A stretch of DNA of 64,000 nucleotides, from contig JAOVFP010000012.1 in NCBI GenBank assembly GCA_025738555.1, positions 248,001 through 312,000 of the forward strand, read 5' to 3'. Origin of the DNA: Cyathus striatus (Eukaryota; Basidiomycota; Agaricomycetes; Agaricales; Nidulariaceae). A model generated the notes under the pieces. That model had not been told where the DNA came from and made no database searches. It saw nothing but the letters and a program-made list of their open reading frames with translations. The translations under genes were made by a program, and so were the position numbers. Of this stretch, positions 45,663-58,840 are shown one piece after another. Numbering within the stretch: position 1 is the stretch's first letter; the number at the start of each line of letters is the position of its first letter.

Positions 45663-48600
45663 ATGCCAGAGGACGAAAAACACACACCGCCGTCTAGTCG
45701 CCTTTCCATTTCCTCCACCTCCTACGTCTATCCCGTTAGATCCCTTCTTACAGGTATCAGCCTGCTTCAGACATCTACTCAGGCCCTGTCTCCCAGCATA
45801 TTTTCTCCTCACAGGATATTGCCGATCTTCTCAGAGCTGAGAGTGACGCACCCAAGCAGACACCATCTCCAGGTGAAGGAATGGTGTGGCCAAAAGACAG
45901 TCGTATAGAAAGCGACAGCAACGATCCACAGTCAAACCTTCATCCCTCCCTAGGCGCCCAAAACGAAGCCGTTTCTCCACCAGAGTCCTCGTCATCTCAG
46001 AGCAGCAAACCAAACGCTCGTCGACGCGCTCAGAGCTACTCTCGTGCGAAGCCATGCTCCTCCTTCTCTTCTCCTTGCGCTACAACTCCCCCAGAGCCTC
46101 CCAGGAAGCATAAACGCCATCGATCTACCAGAAAGCAATCTCCCAATTTCCGTCATTATCCAGGAGAAGACAACTCCTACTTTCCACGTACTTTTTCAAC
46201 CCTTTCCCCGCATTCTGCTCCTTTTCAATCCCCTTCTCTGGCAACACTGGCAACTATATCCGGTCCGGCCAATGAGCTATCGGAGCCTAGTTCTGCCATA
46301 TACAGTTCTCTGCATGGACACTACCCCCCTCCATTGCCCGTTGCGGCCAGCGGAGCTCTCACAGCAACAAGCTCGTCGCTCCATCCTGCCTCATCAACTG
46401 CCTCCTCGTCAGCAAACGCGTCCTCAATGGTAACTCCAGACAAATTCCATCGCGAAAAGGCATTTCCCTTTGAGATGAAAACAACCAAGATGCTGCTATC
46501 AAGACGCAACTCTCCACATAGCAAACCAAAACATGAGGAGCCGCCGCCGCCCCAACAACCTGAAGAGAAGCAATCCGATCCTCCTACTTCGTTAGTCACA
46601 CCACCTACACACGGATCCCCGATGAGGGTTGATAGCCCCGAAAAAGGCGAGGCATCGTCTCTCCCTGAAGAGGAAGACTCAGATCTTCCCTTCAACCCTT
46701 CTCGGTATGGTCTTGTTCATTTACCACCTCTTGCACGGCCGGAGGGAGGGTCACTTCCCGCAGCGTCGAGAAGCAATAGTCGTCGATCGAACGCGTCGGT
46801 TTATGAGGATCAGGCTGAGTTCTTGGTAAATGATCCACCGCAAGTTTCAAGATCTCATTCAGTGTCCGGTTCGAATTCGAATTCAGGATCTTCACGATCG
46901 TTTTCAGGGACAGGCGATAGTGCGCTTTCTGAGTACATGACGGTTAAGTTTGAGCATGTGGAGGACGAAGATGGACATCATGTTGTTGTTGGAAGAGAGG
47001 GAAAGCTTCGGCGGTGTGAGGATGAGGTGTGTCTATTGTTTGTTTCTCCGTCTATCTCTATGAAGTTCATGAATGTTAGCCCATTCGCACACCTGGCTCA
47101 GTCCAAGGGTTCGGTGTGCTCATTGCAGTTGATGAACAACAGGATGCTCTTGTCGTTCGTCAGATATCAGAGGTGCGATCATTTCTCGTGTCAACAATGT
47201 ATTTCTTACTAGCTATTCTCCAAGCGCAGAATTCGACTGAACTTTTAGGTCTTCCACCCAGGTATCTATTTACTCTCGAATGTTTCACAGATACCCTACC
47301 AGAAACGCAGGCAGATACTCTTTGGGACAATATCCAATTTCTCATGGAACCTGATCTCGCTCACGACGAAGAAGCAAGCCCGCATGTATTCCTACTATCA
47401 GGCTATGGGGCACCTGGCAGTGCAGCTGCGGATGATAAGAACGCAACCCGCGATGGAAAGAGAATGTGGACTTGCTGGTGTGCAGTACACCGTGCTATTC
47501 CAGTTGGAGATAGGCCTTTAAACACGGGCCTCATCATTATGGAGTTTGAGCTGGAAAAGGATACTATGAACCCGTTGTATCCCCTCATACCTCCTGAGTC
47601 TGCAGTAGGACAGACGGGCGCTCCGAATGATTTTGCAGATGGTGTTTCAGTCGCTGAATCACAGAGCTCTGGGCGGTCAACGGTGGGGACCGCAGTCCCA
47701 CCTACACCTTCTACGGAGGGCGCGACTCCTTCTACTGAGGATAATTTGTCTTTTGGATTCAAGACGTTAACCCCGTTTCGGGCTTGGAAGGCGATGATAA
47801 TTGGCTACCCACTGCAGAAGATATCTTGGAGAGCACTACCAGCCGTGCGAAGCCCCTTCCTGCGCTTGAACGTCTACGTCGAATGAACCGCACTGGATGG
47901 GACCCCAATCCCAACATCGCCTCACCTGACGAGGGCTTATCTCGCCCTCGTCGAACAGCTCGTAGAGGCGGACGAGGTAACACGGGCGTCGGTATGATGG
48001 ACGTGTTCGCGGTGATGGGTCAAATAAACGAACAACTCGGAGCGGCGCCTGATCTTGATACATTCCTCAAGGTCGTTGTTGGTGTAATCAAGGATTTGAC
48101 ACAGTTTCATCGTGTGTTGGTGTACCAGTTTGATGAGATGTGGAATGGATTGGTCGTGGCAGAGTTGGTGGACTGGAGTCAGACTCATGATTTATATAAA
48201 GTCTTCATTTTCCGGCTGCAGATATTCCTGCACAGGTATGTAATGATGCATTCTTTCGCACGACCCTTAATTATTTTCTTTCAATATCTAGGCACGGCAG
48301 TTATATGCTGTTAGTGAGTGTATAGTTCACGCTCTTCACGCGGCGTAGTTGACAAACGAATCTATACAGACAAAGTTCGACTGCTTTACGATCGCTCGCA
48401 GCCAACAGCAAGATTAGTGGTACGAAACGAGGACGACCTCGATACTCCCCTGGTATGCCTCAACAGTATTTCGTCTTTGGCGGATGCTCATATCCCGTAG
48501 AATATGACGCATTGCTATCTTCGGGCTATGAGTCCCATCCATATAAAGTGTATGTATGCAGTCATTCTTAATTATAGACTTCAATTAACATTGCATCAGA

Positions 48601-51600
48601 CCTGGAGAACATGGGCGTCCGGGCCTCAATGTCAGTGGTAAGTACCTTATGCCAGTCATTTTGAAGCTATGATTATTTATCGTGTTTTATTTCATAGTCA
48701 ATAGTGGCATTTGGTCAACTCTGGGGCTTGGTCGCATGTCATTCATATGGAAGTCATGGCATGCGTGTTTCGTTTCCAGTACGGCAAATACTTCGTCTTC
48801 TCAGCCAGTCGATATCAAGGAACGTTGAAAGACTAAGCTATGCGAGACGTATTCACACTCGGAAGCTTGTGTGTTGTATTTGTTCGCGGACTTCTTTTGG
48901 ACTTCTCATATTTTCCTTCGTCAGATCAATACTCTTACCTCCGAACGACATCCAGTAGGTTTTAGATTCTGCCCGATGCTTTGTTAAATCGCTTATATCC
49001 AACAGAGTGGCTACATTGTTAGCAATGCAGATGACCTTTTAGCTCTGTTTGATGCCGATTTTGGTATTCTTGTTATAGGTGAAGGAGCCAAGATCCTAGG
49101 GCCCAATCAACATGGACAAGAACTACTGATAATGGCAGAATACCTACGTCTCAAGCAGTTTACGTGGGTGTTATTAGCTTGGAGCGATTTCAAACTGATG
49201 TATTTACATATAGAACGATACAAGCATCACAGGCGGTTATAAAGGATTATCCAGACTTGCAGCTCACGACAGGTACAGTAGACCCATGGTTCGCAAGGAC
49301 CACCGCCGATAGCCGACATTCATCAGGATTTGAAATCATCGCCGGTCTGTTGTACGTTCCATTGTCAAGTGGCGGTAAAGACTTCATTGCATTCCTCCGA
49401 AAGGGACAGCCTCACGAAGTCCATTGGGCAGGAAAGCCATATAAAGAAGGGCATGGAACGAAGGCCACTCTCGAACCTCGGACCTCGTTCAAGATTTGGT
49501 CAGAAACCGTTGCTGGCCGGTGTCGGGCATGGACTGAAGAGCAGTTGGAAACTGCTGGCGTTTTGGCCTTGGTTTATGGAAAGGTAGCACTCGATTGGTC
49601 TAACGGTCTGTTGTACATAGCTAACTTTCCCTTGTAGTTCATCGAGGTCTGGAGGCAAAAAGAGAGTGCCCTGCAGACAACAAAGCTCACCAACATTCTT
49701 CTGTCAAATGCTAGTCATGAAGTCCGCACACCACTAAATCATATTATTAAGTAAAGCTTTCTTTTGGATCCTCGTCTAGATATTTACTCCTTTTCATTCA
49801 TTCATTCTAGCTATTTAGAAATGGCTCTAAATGGACCGCTTGACCTAGAAACTCGAGACAACCTGCGTCTATCTCATGCAGCCTCAAAGGTAGCGATCGT
49901 GTATAGATGTTTGTTACTGCAGCATTCTAACCACGTTTCCTCAGAGCTTATTATTTACCATCAATGATTTGTTGGTATGTTAGTAATTGCATGCGCAATT
50001 ACAATGTCTTACCCAATACAGGACTTGACCCGACTGGAAAGCGGCAACGAAACATCGTTTAATGAGCCTTTTGATTTACATTTTGCCATCGAAGATGCTA
50101 CCACGATATATCGGAAGGAAGCAAATCGCCGCTCGATCGAGTTTTTATTAGACCTTGAGAACAGCCCTATGGTTGTTGTTGGTGATTCAAAGAAGATACG
50201 CACTGTGGTGCAGAACTTGACAGCTAATGCTCGTTAGTACTCATAATTCTTCTCCGCGACTTAAACTCACCTACGACTGTTAGTTAAATACACGACAAAT
50301 GGCTCTATCAAGGTCTCCTGTAAACCATTTGAAGAGCCGGAAGGCTTGCGCAGCTCTAACCAGACTGTTGTTGAGATTGTAGTAGCAGACTCAGGGTGTG
50401 GTATAGCTCAAGAAAAACTTGACAGCATATTCCGTGAATTTGAGCAGGTCGAGTCTTCAGAACCTCGTAGCACGACTGACGCTGGTGTTGGTAAGCGTCC
50501 TGCGATACCCATCAGGTTTTGCCAACATGCTATATAGGTCTAGGATTGGCTGTGGTAGCACGAATCATTGAGCAACTTGGTGGCCAACTACGAGTTGACT
50601 CCAAGGTCGATGAAGGCAGCCGTTTCTCGTTTCTCATCCCCCTTTCTTTATCTATGGAGCCCGAGTCCGAGAGACCTGCAACTCCGGGTTCGCAGCATTC
50701 CTCCACTCGTTCTGGTAGCATGAAATCAATTAGGAGCGAGATAGATGAGCTGGTTGAAGCGCTGTCGGCCGACCATATGGTACCCATACGCTCCCCACGC
50801 CAGGAAGATCCCAATCCCATGGAAAACTCCATATCTCGCTCCATGAGCCGTCATTCACTGGCAATCACGTCCCTTCCAAAGAAGTCAATCAAGGTTTATG
50901 AATCTGAAAAGTGCTCGCCAGGAAGAGCGATCACATCTACGAGTTCTAGTGAACGGCAATTATCTGTAGTGGGTCCACCCCGCCGTGCGTCCACTCCTTC
51001 CTATACCGCTCCTATATTAGAAAACAGCTCCAATCTAAGTATATTGAGGGTTTTGATTGTTGAGGTCAGGAGTTGTTCAAAGCAATATCTAGCTCATATC
51101 TTGCTCAACTTCTTGACCCGCAGGATAACGACATAAATCGCAAAATACTCGCAAAACGTCTAACCCTAAGTGGTCACACTGTTATCAATACCACAAATGG
51201 GCAGGAAGGCTTGGACAAAGTTGAATCGGACAAGGGGTTTGATGCTGTCTTAATGGACATACAGTACGGATATTTTTTGTTTTGTTTAATGTTTTGTTAA
51301 TATGTGTACACAGGATGCCAATTCTTAATGGCTTTGAAGCAACACGTCGTATTCGTGACTTGGAAAAATCCACCGTTGAATCACCTCCGATAAAGCGCTT
51401 ATCACACATCCTCAACGGACGCATTCCTATATTCGCTGTTTCTGCTTCCCTCTTTGAACATCAACGTGATGAACTATTCGAACATGGGATGGATGGATGG
51501 ATACTGAAGCCAATTGACTTCAAGCGATTGAACGTTCTGCTGAAGGGTGTGACAGATCCATCTCAGCGGGAGCGCGACGTTTATCGATCAGGATGCAACT

Positions 51601-51620
51601 GGGAGCTTGGGGGTGGCTAA
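45663..51620 (+). CDS. phy: Phytochrome: PAS-GAF-PHY hybrid histidine kinase with receiver (two bases missing)
   Basis: Red/far-red photoreceptor. A long disordered Ser/Pro N-terminus is followed by GKLRRCEDE-PIRTPGSVQGFG, whose Cys is the expected bilin attachment site. PAS continues with NSTELLGLPPRYLF. GAF has MMDVFAVMGQINEQLGA, YQFDEMWNGLVVAELVD, the FPAADIPAQARQLYAVNKVR pocket motif and MTHCYLRAMSPIHIKYL. PHY has the tongue motif LEPRTSFKIWSE. The kinase has H-box NASHEVRTPLNHI, DSGCGIAQEKLD, and GLGLAVVARIIEQLGG. The receiver has DNDINRKIL, AVLMDIQMPILNGFEATRR and LKPIDF. Exon 1 is tiny (MPEDEKHTPP). Two frame breaks occur: at about 47784-47785 (...TPFRA-LEGDDNWLPT lacks a T) and about 48201 (...DLYK-GLHFPAAD lacks a G). 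All other junctions are in phase. Confidence 0.92.
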
Positions 51621-52281
51621 AGGAACGGCCCCAGGCATCCTAATATCTTCATTTTTTGAAAACTATCTATTAACTCGGGAATGAGCACCCCGTTTAAATG
51701 TTTTCTTTTTGCTTTTCTCATTCTCGTTTTCTTCCTATGTTCTTTTCACCGACATCATACATGATTGTCGGCAATCGAATGATAATGTGCAATTCACGAA
51801 GCCGTTACGTCTCTTTTATACCATTCCAAATTCTCATTATTTATCATACCAAGTTTATTTGGTAGCTGTATTTCACGATACTTACTGTAGTACTATCGCC
51901 TGTATCCGTTGGTGAGGCATTGTATACCAACTTTCAGAAGTAAACGACAGTTCTTAGGGTTTATGGTATACTAGCGGGCGTACGTTTTTAGGTCTTTTTT
52001 TTAGCAAATCATTGTCGAGTTCCTTTCGGTTCAGAATTCATAGAAGTCGAGATTTAAGAGACGAAACATAAGTACTTATAGCTATGGGCGAGTATTTTTT
52101 CGTTCTGAGTAATTGATTACGATTCCTCCATTTGAAGTCCATATTTAACCAAATGGCTGTGTTGTAAAATATACATTGAACTATCGTAATAAAGTACTTT
52201 AGTGAGATAATATAACAAAACTACAGAGAGCGAGAATATAAAAGAGTGACAGTGAGTTCCATCCAAGAACACAACAGAAGA
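51621..52281. other. Convergent intergenic region, 0.66 kb
   Basis: It contains the 3' UTRs of the phytochrome and glycosyltransferase genes. AT-rich, with no ORF of note. Confidence 0.5.
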
Positions 52282-53840
52282 TTAATCGTCCACCTCTGAG
52301 CTGAGAGACAAGCGTTCGACACAAAGTCTCGCCACGACCTCTCCGTCAATGGGGATTTCGTTTCCTTGGAATCCTTCAGGATAGGAGGGTGTAGGAATGC
52401 CAGGAGCGGTGAAGTACTCCCCGCCCCAAAAGCCGTAATGGGTCATACCTAGTGCACGAGTGGTGTATTCGTAGTCGTGGGCAAAGCCATTAGGGTAAAA
52501 GAACTCCATGACGGTCGAGCGGGGGTTGGGCTTCATCCATATGAGAGACGTCAACCCGTTTCCGTGGACACCCATCATGATCGTCGTGCGTGCAGCAAGA
52601 CGGATCTGCTCGACTCGGGACATGTGTTCAGCTACGACGATGTTGACTTCATATCCGTACTCGTCGCGGAGCTTGTAGAGTTGCTCAACGAGTTTTTCGT
52701 GGTCCTTTTGTATAAGCATGCGACGACCCCATTCTTGTCGTGAGATGTAGGTGATAACGGGTGTGCTGGTGGTGCCACCTCCGACTTGAGGTTCCATGCC
52801 GGCCATCATAACGACATTGTTGCGGATGGGCATCCACCAGTTGACGCTGCCAGGCAGGGCCATTGCTGGTGCTGCTGTACGCTGGTAGCGCTGGTAATTG
52901 TAGGCACCCATGGCAGCAGAGCGATCGGCGACGAGGACACGATCGAAGACAAAGGCGGAGCCCATCTCGATGCGATCCCTCCAGTCGTCGACGAATTCCA
53001 TGGTGACGCCGGGGAAGGAAGATCGGACAACCCATTCATTCATGCTGGCATAGTCACGCCAGTGGAAGTTGTCGAGGCGGGGGAAAAAGAGGTGGCGGAC
53101 TGAGGGGAGGGAGGTGTTTCCTTCGGCTGTGATCGAGGGGTCGAGGGCAGAGTAGGTGCGCCAGAAGCCATACCAGAGTTCTGCGGACCAATGGTAGTAA
53201 TGGGTTATGCTGGGAGATGTTAGTGGTGGTGAGAAGCTATGAAAAGAGGAACGTACAATTGTGGGGGGTCGTTGACGAAGAACTGTGTTGTGTGAGATGA
53301 CGAGAAAAGAGGATAAGACAGAGACGCACGGTAACACCGTCAATGATACTAGCACCGGCACCAAAGCGACGAGTGGCATCCTTTGTAGAGATAATCTGAA
53401 TGTTGTCGTCTGTGGGGAGACGGCCCTTAATGGATTCGTTGCCAGCAGTGATGAATTTTGAGTTTGAAAAGACAAAGTCGAGTGCGGGGACAGATTGGGG
53501 TTGGTCTGAGACGATGAAGACAGTGCCGTTGTGTATGTAGAGGTTGTCGAAGAGGGTCCAACCTGGAGGGACATAAGAGGAGAAGGAAGAGGAAATAGGA
53601 AGGACATACCAGGGACATGGGCTAGAATTTTAGTGTGTGGGACTTGTGATGGGTTTGCCAGGACAGGCGGGTGGGGAGTGAGGATGGGTGGGTTGGGAGG
53701 TCGGTGTGAGAGAGAGAGAGATTTGCGGGCAGAGCGAGGTGGGAGAGAGGAGAGGAGGACTGGCAGAAATAGAGGAGAAAGACGAGCAGGAGCGTGACGA
53801 TGACGAACTCCCTCTTTGTGGGCAGTGGAGAGTGGTGCAT
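52282..53840 (-). CDS. GT61/EOGT-type glycosyltransferase (DUF563), one base missing
   Basis: Type II Golgi or ER protein. MHHSPLPTKREFVIVTLLLV is a short cytosolic tail plus signal anchor, and the ATG at 53838-53840 has the best start context (GCCGCCATG). Lumenal motifs are AHVPGWTLFDNLYIHNG, FVNDPPQFITHYYHWSAELW, FFPRLDNFHWRDYASMNEWV, ITYISRQEWGRRM, the GT61 block TIMMGVHGNGLTSLIWM and STVMEFFYPNGFAHDYEYTT. The family transfers xylose or GlcNAc in other eukaryotes. The donor here is unknown. The A run at 53628-53631 (minus strand) is one base short: ...HKSHTLK-ILAHVPGW reads through only with one more A. Otherwise a stop follows at once. The remaining exons, including the large 441-codon tail, are in frame. 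Confidence 0.85.
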
Positions 53841-54393
53841 GGCGGCACTAGACAGTGGCACTGGAAGAGTAGCTTCAAATCAAATTAAATTCAACAGCCA
53901 GCGAATGCCTTGTCCACGTGCCATCTGATCCGCACTATCTCTCCTATTTTTAGCACTACCCTTTTGTCACTTGTCCACATGTTCTATCCTTCATCCACCT
54001 CGCCACCTCGCCATTCCGTATCTTGCGGCCACCCTCATCGATTTTGCTTACAATTTCTACTCTACGCTACTTCTACCTTCCGGCCTCCGACCCCATCGTT
54101 CTCTTCCAACTTTTCTCCACACAGCATACTCTATACATCAAGGAGTCTACGATGCATCCCCGAATAACATATCCAATTTCCACACTAACATCCCACGCGT
54201 GTTACATGTACGATGGAGCATAACGCCTCTCGTTATCAATCGCTCCCATTTATCACCGCGCGGGGTAATCCGTTTCTTAGCCATATACATATATGTATAA
54301 ATACTCAAATCACCCCCCTGTCATTCGTCAGGTTCTTTGTTGACTTCTTCCAAACCTTCTCGGTCACTCTACCTCCCTCTCAGAGTAACCAAT
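53841..54393. promoter_or_regulatory. Divergent promoter region with TATA-like stretch
   Basis: These 553 bp separate the glycosyltransferase and permease starts. CATATATGTATAAATACTC at about 54289-54307 looks like a TATA element roughly 90 bp before the permease ATG. The remainder is pyrimidine-rich. Confidence 0.5.
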
Positions 54394-56605
54394 ATGGGCA
54401 CTGACGCTTCCATCGACGAAAAACGCTCAAGCAGCAGTATCGACATACATGACCCCGATCATGTCGCTGTACGCACAAACCAAGTCGATACCGCTGCAGA
54501 GTTTGCTTCGCGCGACGATGTGCCTGTCGATCCAAAGGAGGCTTTGCGTATAAGGTATAGATGCGCTTCCTTGCCTACCGAAAAGCTTACATGAACTGTC
54601 AATCCTTCCAGGAAGAAGATAGACTACCACATTCTTCCTCTGATGTGCGGTACGTTGCATACTTGTTCCCTTGACTTTATTAGCTGACATCTGTACTAGT
54701 TCTATACTGGTTAGTGAGCCATCCACATCCTCCCTTCATAGCCCGTTAAAGGCCTACCACAGGATCCAATTCATGGACAAGACCACCCTGGGCAGCTCAG
54801 CCATTCTAGGCATCAGGTAACGTCCACGCTTATCGCATCCAATGTCCCTCTAACGCCGATAAATGATCATCCAGAGAGGCCACCCATCTGACTACAAATC
54901 AGTGAGCAAATTTTCTCCTTCCCAAACTCGGTCTCTCTAATTCTCCGCTTTTAAAATAGATACAACTGGTATGTCGTGCCCGTCTGGCTTTCCGTGTCAA
55001 GTTCTAACCGGTAACTCACTCCCGACGGAAAGGCTAGGAACAATCTTCTACCTAAGCTACCTCGCCTTTGAATTCCCGCAGAACCTGTTGTTACAGAGGT
55101 TCCCGGTAGGCAAATGGATGAGGTGCGCATGATGTCATTTGGTCAAAGCTACTTACTAACTCGGGAGCGACTATCTATAGCTTTAATATTTTTGTGTGGG
55201 CCGTGGCTCTCTGCTCCCATGCGGCATGCAAGAATTTTGCTGGCTTGTTTGTTGTTAGGTTTATTCTTGGTATATGCGAAGGAAGTATCACGGCCGGCTT
55301 TATGATCGTTAGCTCCATGTTTTACACGAGAAACGAACAAACATTGCGGGTTGGCTATTGGTGTAAGTCATTCAGTTCATGTCGATTGAACATATGCTTA
55401 CGATTTATCAGTCCTTATGAATGGAACAGGTACGCATTTCTCGGTCCAGGTATACCCTGAAGTTGACATATTTCGATAGCTCAAATCATCTCTGGATTCA
55501 TTAGCTTCGGAACACTGCACATCAAGACCTCAAGTTTTGAACCCTGGCAGTGGCTCATGATCATCACCGGTATTCTAACACTCCTCACTTCCGTCGCATT
55601 CTTCTTTCTCTTCCCCGATTCTCCGACCAATGCTTGGTTCTTGACTCCTGATGAAAGGGCTATCGCTGTTCGTCGTATCAAGGTGCGTCGTTTCATCTTG
55701 CAGTTTAGCAGGGACTTATGTTTCCCAGGAAAACCAAACTGGCGTTGAGAACAAAACATTTAAGAAGGAACAAATGATCGAAGCCCTCCTTGACCCCAAG
55801 ACCTGGCTCTTTGCACTCTTTTCAGCACTTGATAACGTCCCAAATTCACTCACCAACCAAAGGCAAATCATCGTTTCTTCCTTTGGCTTCACCAACCTCC
55901 AGACGACTCTCTTGGGCTGTGTCGATGGCTTCATCGAGATAATGACTATCTGGACAGGTGTCAATATCGTAGCGAGAATACCCAACAGTCGTGCGTACGT
56001 CGCCGTGATTTACATGGTCCCCAACATCATTGGTGTATTCCTCATCAACTTCCTTCCGTGGTCGAATAAAGTGGGCTTGTTGTTCTCGCAGTGGACAACT
56101 GGTGTGGGAACCACCGGATTTGTACTCTCGCTTTCGTGGTTGAGCAGTGTTACGGCCGGGCATACGAAGAGGGTTACTGTTAATGCAATCATGCTTTCCG
56201 CGTATTGCATTGGGAACGCTGCGGGACCTTTCATGTGGCAAAACAAGTATAAGCCCAGGTATGTCCATTTATAGGTATCGGCGGTCCATATGGTTAAGAC
56301 CACTTTAGGAACCACATTCCATGGATTATCATTGGAATTTGCTATGTCTTGTGTATGTTAACTCTTCTCGTCATCCGTGTCATTTTGCGAAGGGAAAACA
56401 AGCGTCGCGATGCTGAGCCTCCTGATGAAACTTATGATAATATCTATATTGAGAGATTGACCAAGGAGGGTGAAGTTGAGACGGTTAAGGTGCCCAAGGT
56501 GTGTAACCTTTTGGTTTGGAAAAAGGACAAAGTTGATTTTATTGTGCTTAGGAATTCTTGGATTTGACGGATATTCAAAATCGCGATTTTAGATATGTAT
56601 TGTAA
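54394..56605 (+). CDS. MFS permease of the Dal5/allantoate (anion:cation symporter) family
   Basis: Twelve-helix secondary transporter. After a cytosolic N-terminus (MGTDASIDEKRSSSSIDIHD) come RKKIDYHILPLMCVLYWIQF and MDKTTLGSSAILGI, split by tiny exons, then NQYNWLGTIFYLSYLAFEFP, QNLLLQRFPVGKW and FVVRFILGICEGSITAGF. The central loop has LFPDSPTNAWFLTPDERA. The second half has VPNSLTNQRQIIVSSFGF, IYMVPNIIGVFLINFLPW and AYCIGNAAGPFMWQNKYKPR. The last exon gives EFLDLTDIQNRDFRYVL, the family's typical ending. About a dozen introns, all GT-AG and in phase. Relatives carry allantoate, nicotinate, biotin precursors or similar organic anions. The substrate cannot be fixed from sequence. Confidence 0.9.
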
Positions 56606-56836
56606 TGCAAGTAGTTGGTCTTGTAATACTATATGTAGGGTATTTGGGATGGATCTGTAGGAAGTTCGAATTCACTTGTACAAATTCAATGGACAAAACT
56701 CATGCCTCCCACTGTTTATCATTTTGTAATTGAGAATGACATTCTCCCTGTTGGTTTAAAATTGTATAGTGAGCATATAATAATATACTCATACATTAAG
56801 TGTACAAGTCCAATGATCATATATACAACAAGTTCA

Positions 56837-58377
56837 TTATTCCGAACTAAAATAAGAGACTTCTAATCCAATAGCTTTGATGGGTTTAAAGCGATTTGAA
56901 AAGTCAGATACAACACCAAGACTAACAAGCATGTTACGCAATCGACCTTCCCACATCAAAGACACGTCCTGCAGCAGTGTAAGTAAGGTTAAAATGCAGT
57001 TAGAATACTCACATACGTTATTTGTAGAGGCTCGAGCTTTCACAACCCCATTAACCTCCTCTCTCGTCTCTGGGTGTAACATTGGCTTTATAGGCGCTAT
57101 CTCATTCTCCTGATCAACTTCAAGAGCTTCATCTGTCTTCCCCCGCGTTCGGCGTAACCACCACTCAGCACCCATAGTCCATTCGCTTTCGTAGCTGTAT
57201 ACGTTGAAGTCAAATCGAGACGACAGTGCTAGGTCGCGCGAGACTCGTGCAGTGTAAGCACCTGACATGTGCCCTAGCATGGGATTGAAGAGAGCTGTTA
57301 TTGTTGTAGGTGGGGACGGCAGAGAGCGTGACTGCGCAGTATTTAGGGGTGTAGAAAGTGAAGGAGCTTGCGTTGATGGCGGCGTTGCATCCGGCATTGT
57401 CGTGAACCGTATTCCAGTAGACACTACAGGGGAGCATGTTAACCTAAATCGCGAGTTTGGGAGACAAGACTCTCACCTCCTGCGCTTTTTTCTTTGGCAC
57501 TGAAATACAACTCAGCACCAACCGACAAACGACCCTTAAGTCCACCTTCTACAGGCTCTTCCTCATCTACACGCTTCACTTTCACCCTTGCCTCGCCCTC
57601 TACCTCATTCGTCGTACCTGCTCCCGTTCCCCCAAGCCTTCCAAAATTATGCAGCATACGGACACCCCACATCCCATCTTCAGCGCTCCATGTGTACTCT
57701 GTGCACCACTTGCCTACGTCGTGCTGGAGATTGATCATGACATTGCTTTGATCCGTCGTGCCACGGCTTCGCATATCTGCAGGGACGTTGGAAGGAGGAT
57801 CAGAAATGGCGGCTACGAGACATTGGACAGTTGGAGAAAAACGCGTTGTGTACACCGCGTCAAGACGGCCAGAAGGGAGGTAAAATCTCCCGTAGAGTAA
57901 GTAGTCTAAGCTTGGTCTCAGTGAAAGCTTCAGTGCAAGCGATTCAAAGTACATACCGCGTTTATCTACTCTCTCGCCAGCAAGCCACTCCTCCTCCTTT
58001 GTTTCGGGTCTCCGGGGTTGATCATACACCCTAAACCTCTCAATCATTTCCTTGAATTTTACATTACTGGACGACTGGATATTTAAGTTGCACGAGGTGA
58101 ATATGTACCCAACCGAACCAGCGAGGGACGGCATGGCGGTCATCGAGTATGTGGTTCGAAATAATTCATTTGGAGATTTTGAGATGATAAACTGAAGCCC
58201 ATTGGGGACAGTGAAGTCGAGGATTGCTATTGCAGTTACTTATAGAAGTGTAGAGAAAGCTAAGAAAGACAGATGCGCACCACTGGAAGAGCGGGTGAAG
58301 TTAGAGAAGAGGTTATCTTCATTCCATCCTGTGGCCTTATAGTATGCTCTGAGGACGTATGTCGCGAAAGGGTGCAT
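56837..58377 (-). CDS. mdm10: Mdm10, mitochondrial outer-membrane beta-barrel (ERMES/SAM subunit)
   Basis: Outer-membrane beta-barrel that anchors the ER-mitochondria tether ERMES and helps the SAM complex insert Tom40. The protein starts [20 protein letters not shown] (ATG at 58375-58377), the Mdm10 N-terminal signature. It continues [77 protein letters not shown] and [20 protein letters not shown], and ends [17 protein letters not shown], a final beta strand as in other members. It lacks long hydrophobic helices, as expected for a barrel. Five or so exons, intact frame. Confidence 0.93.
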
Positions 58378-58840
58378 CCCACACCAGTACAACTACCGAC
58401 CGACTACGCTCGGCGCTCGCAGAATCGAGGTGTGCTTGTTAAAGCACATTGATTACGTACTCAACACGCCCGTCGTAGGCGGGTTCGACGGCTCATAAAT
58501 TGCTCGTAAAGCACTCGGGTATTCAAATATTCAAGCTTCTATTTGTTGGCTAAGCTACATATGATCAATATATGATATATTCCAAATTACGGTTAAGAGG
58601 TTGCGCTGCATCGCAGAACTTTGGAGCATTACGCGAATGTGCTCTAATTTAAACACCTCTGACGACAAGGACTGCGATCAGTAAGTGCAGTATATGAACA
58701 TTATACAGAACGCGCTTTCTTTTGGCTTTCTTTGTCAACCAACATGCTGGGTTAAGCGAGTTGGAACTACTTATTTGTCATGACTACCCAAATCATGGTA
58801 ACCGATAGAAATGCTGGCTTGGGGTCGTGAATGGAAACTT
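58378..58840. other. Intergenic, 0.46 kb
   Basis: It contains a GC-rich patch with short inverted segments (about 58395-58500). I tested it by eye for a tRNA and rejected that. Otherwise nothing is recognised. Confidence 0.5.

Noticed and set aside
52477..53103. Plus-strand ORFs opposite the glycosyltransferase
   Set aside because: They are antisense shadows of a clearly conserved GT61 exon.
58395..58500. Possible tRNA (a GGTTCGA-like box and short inverted segments)
   Set aside because: The bases flanking the box do not pair as a T-stem, and no matching A-box or acceptor stem is found.
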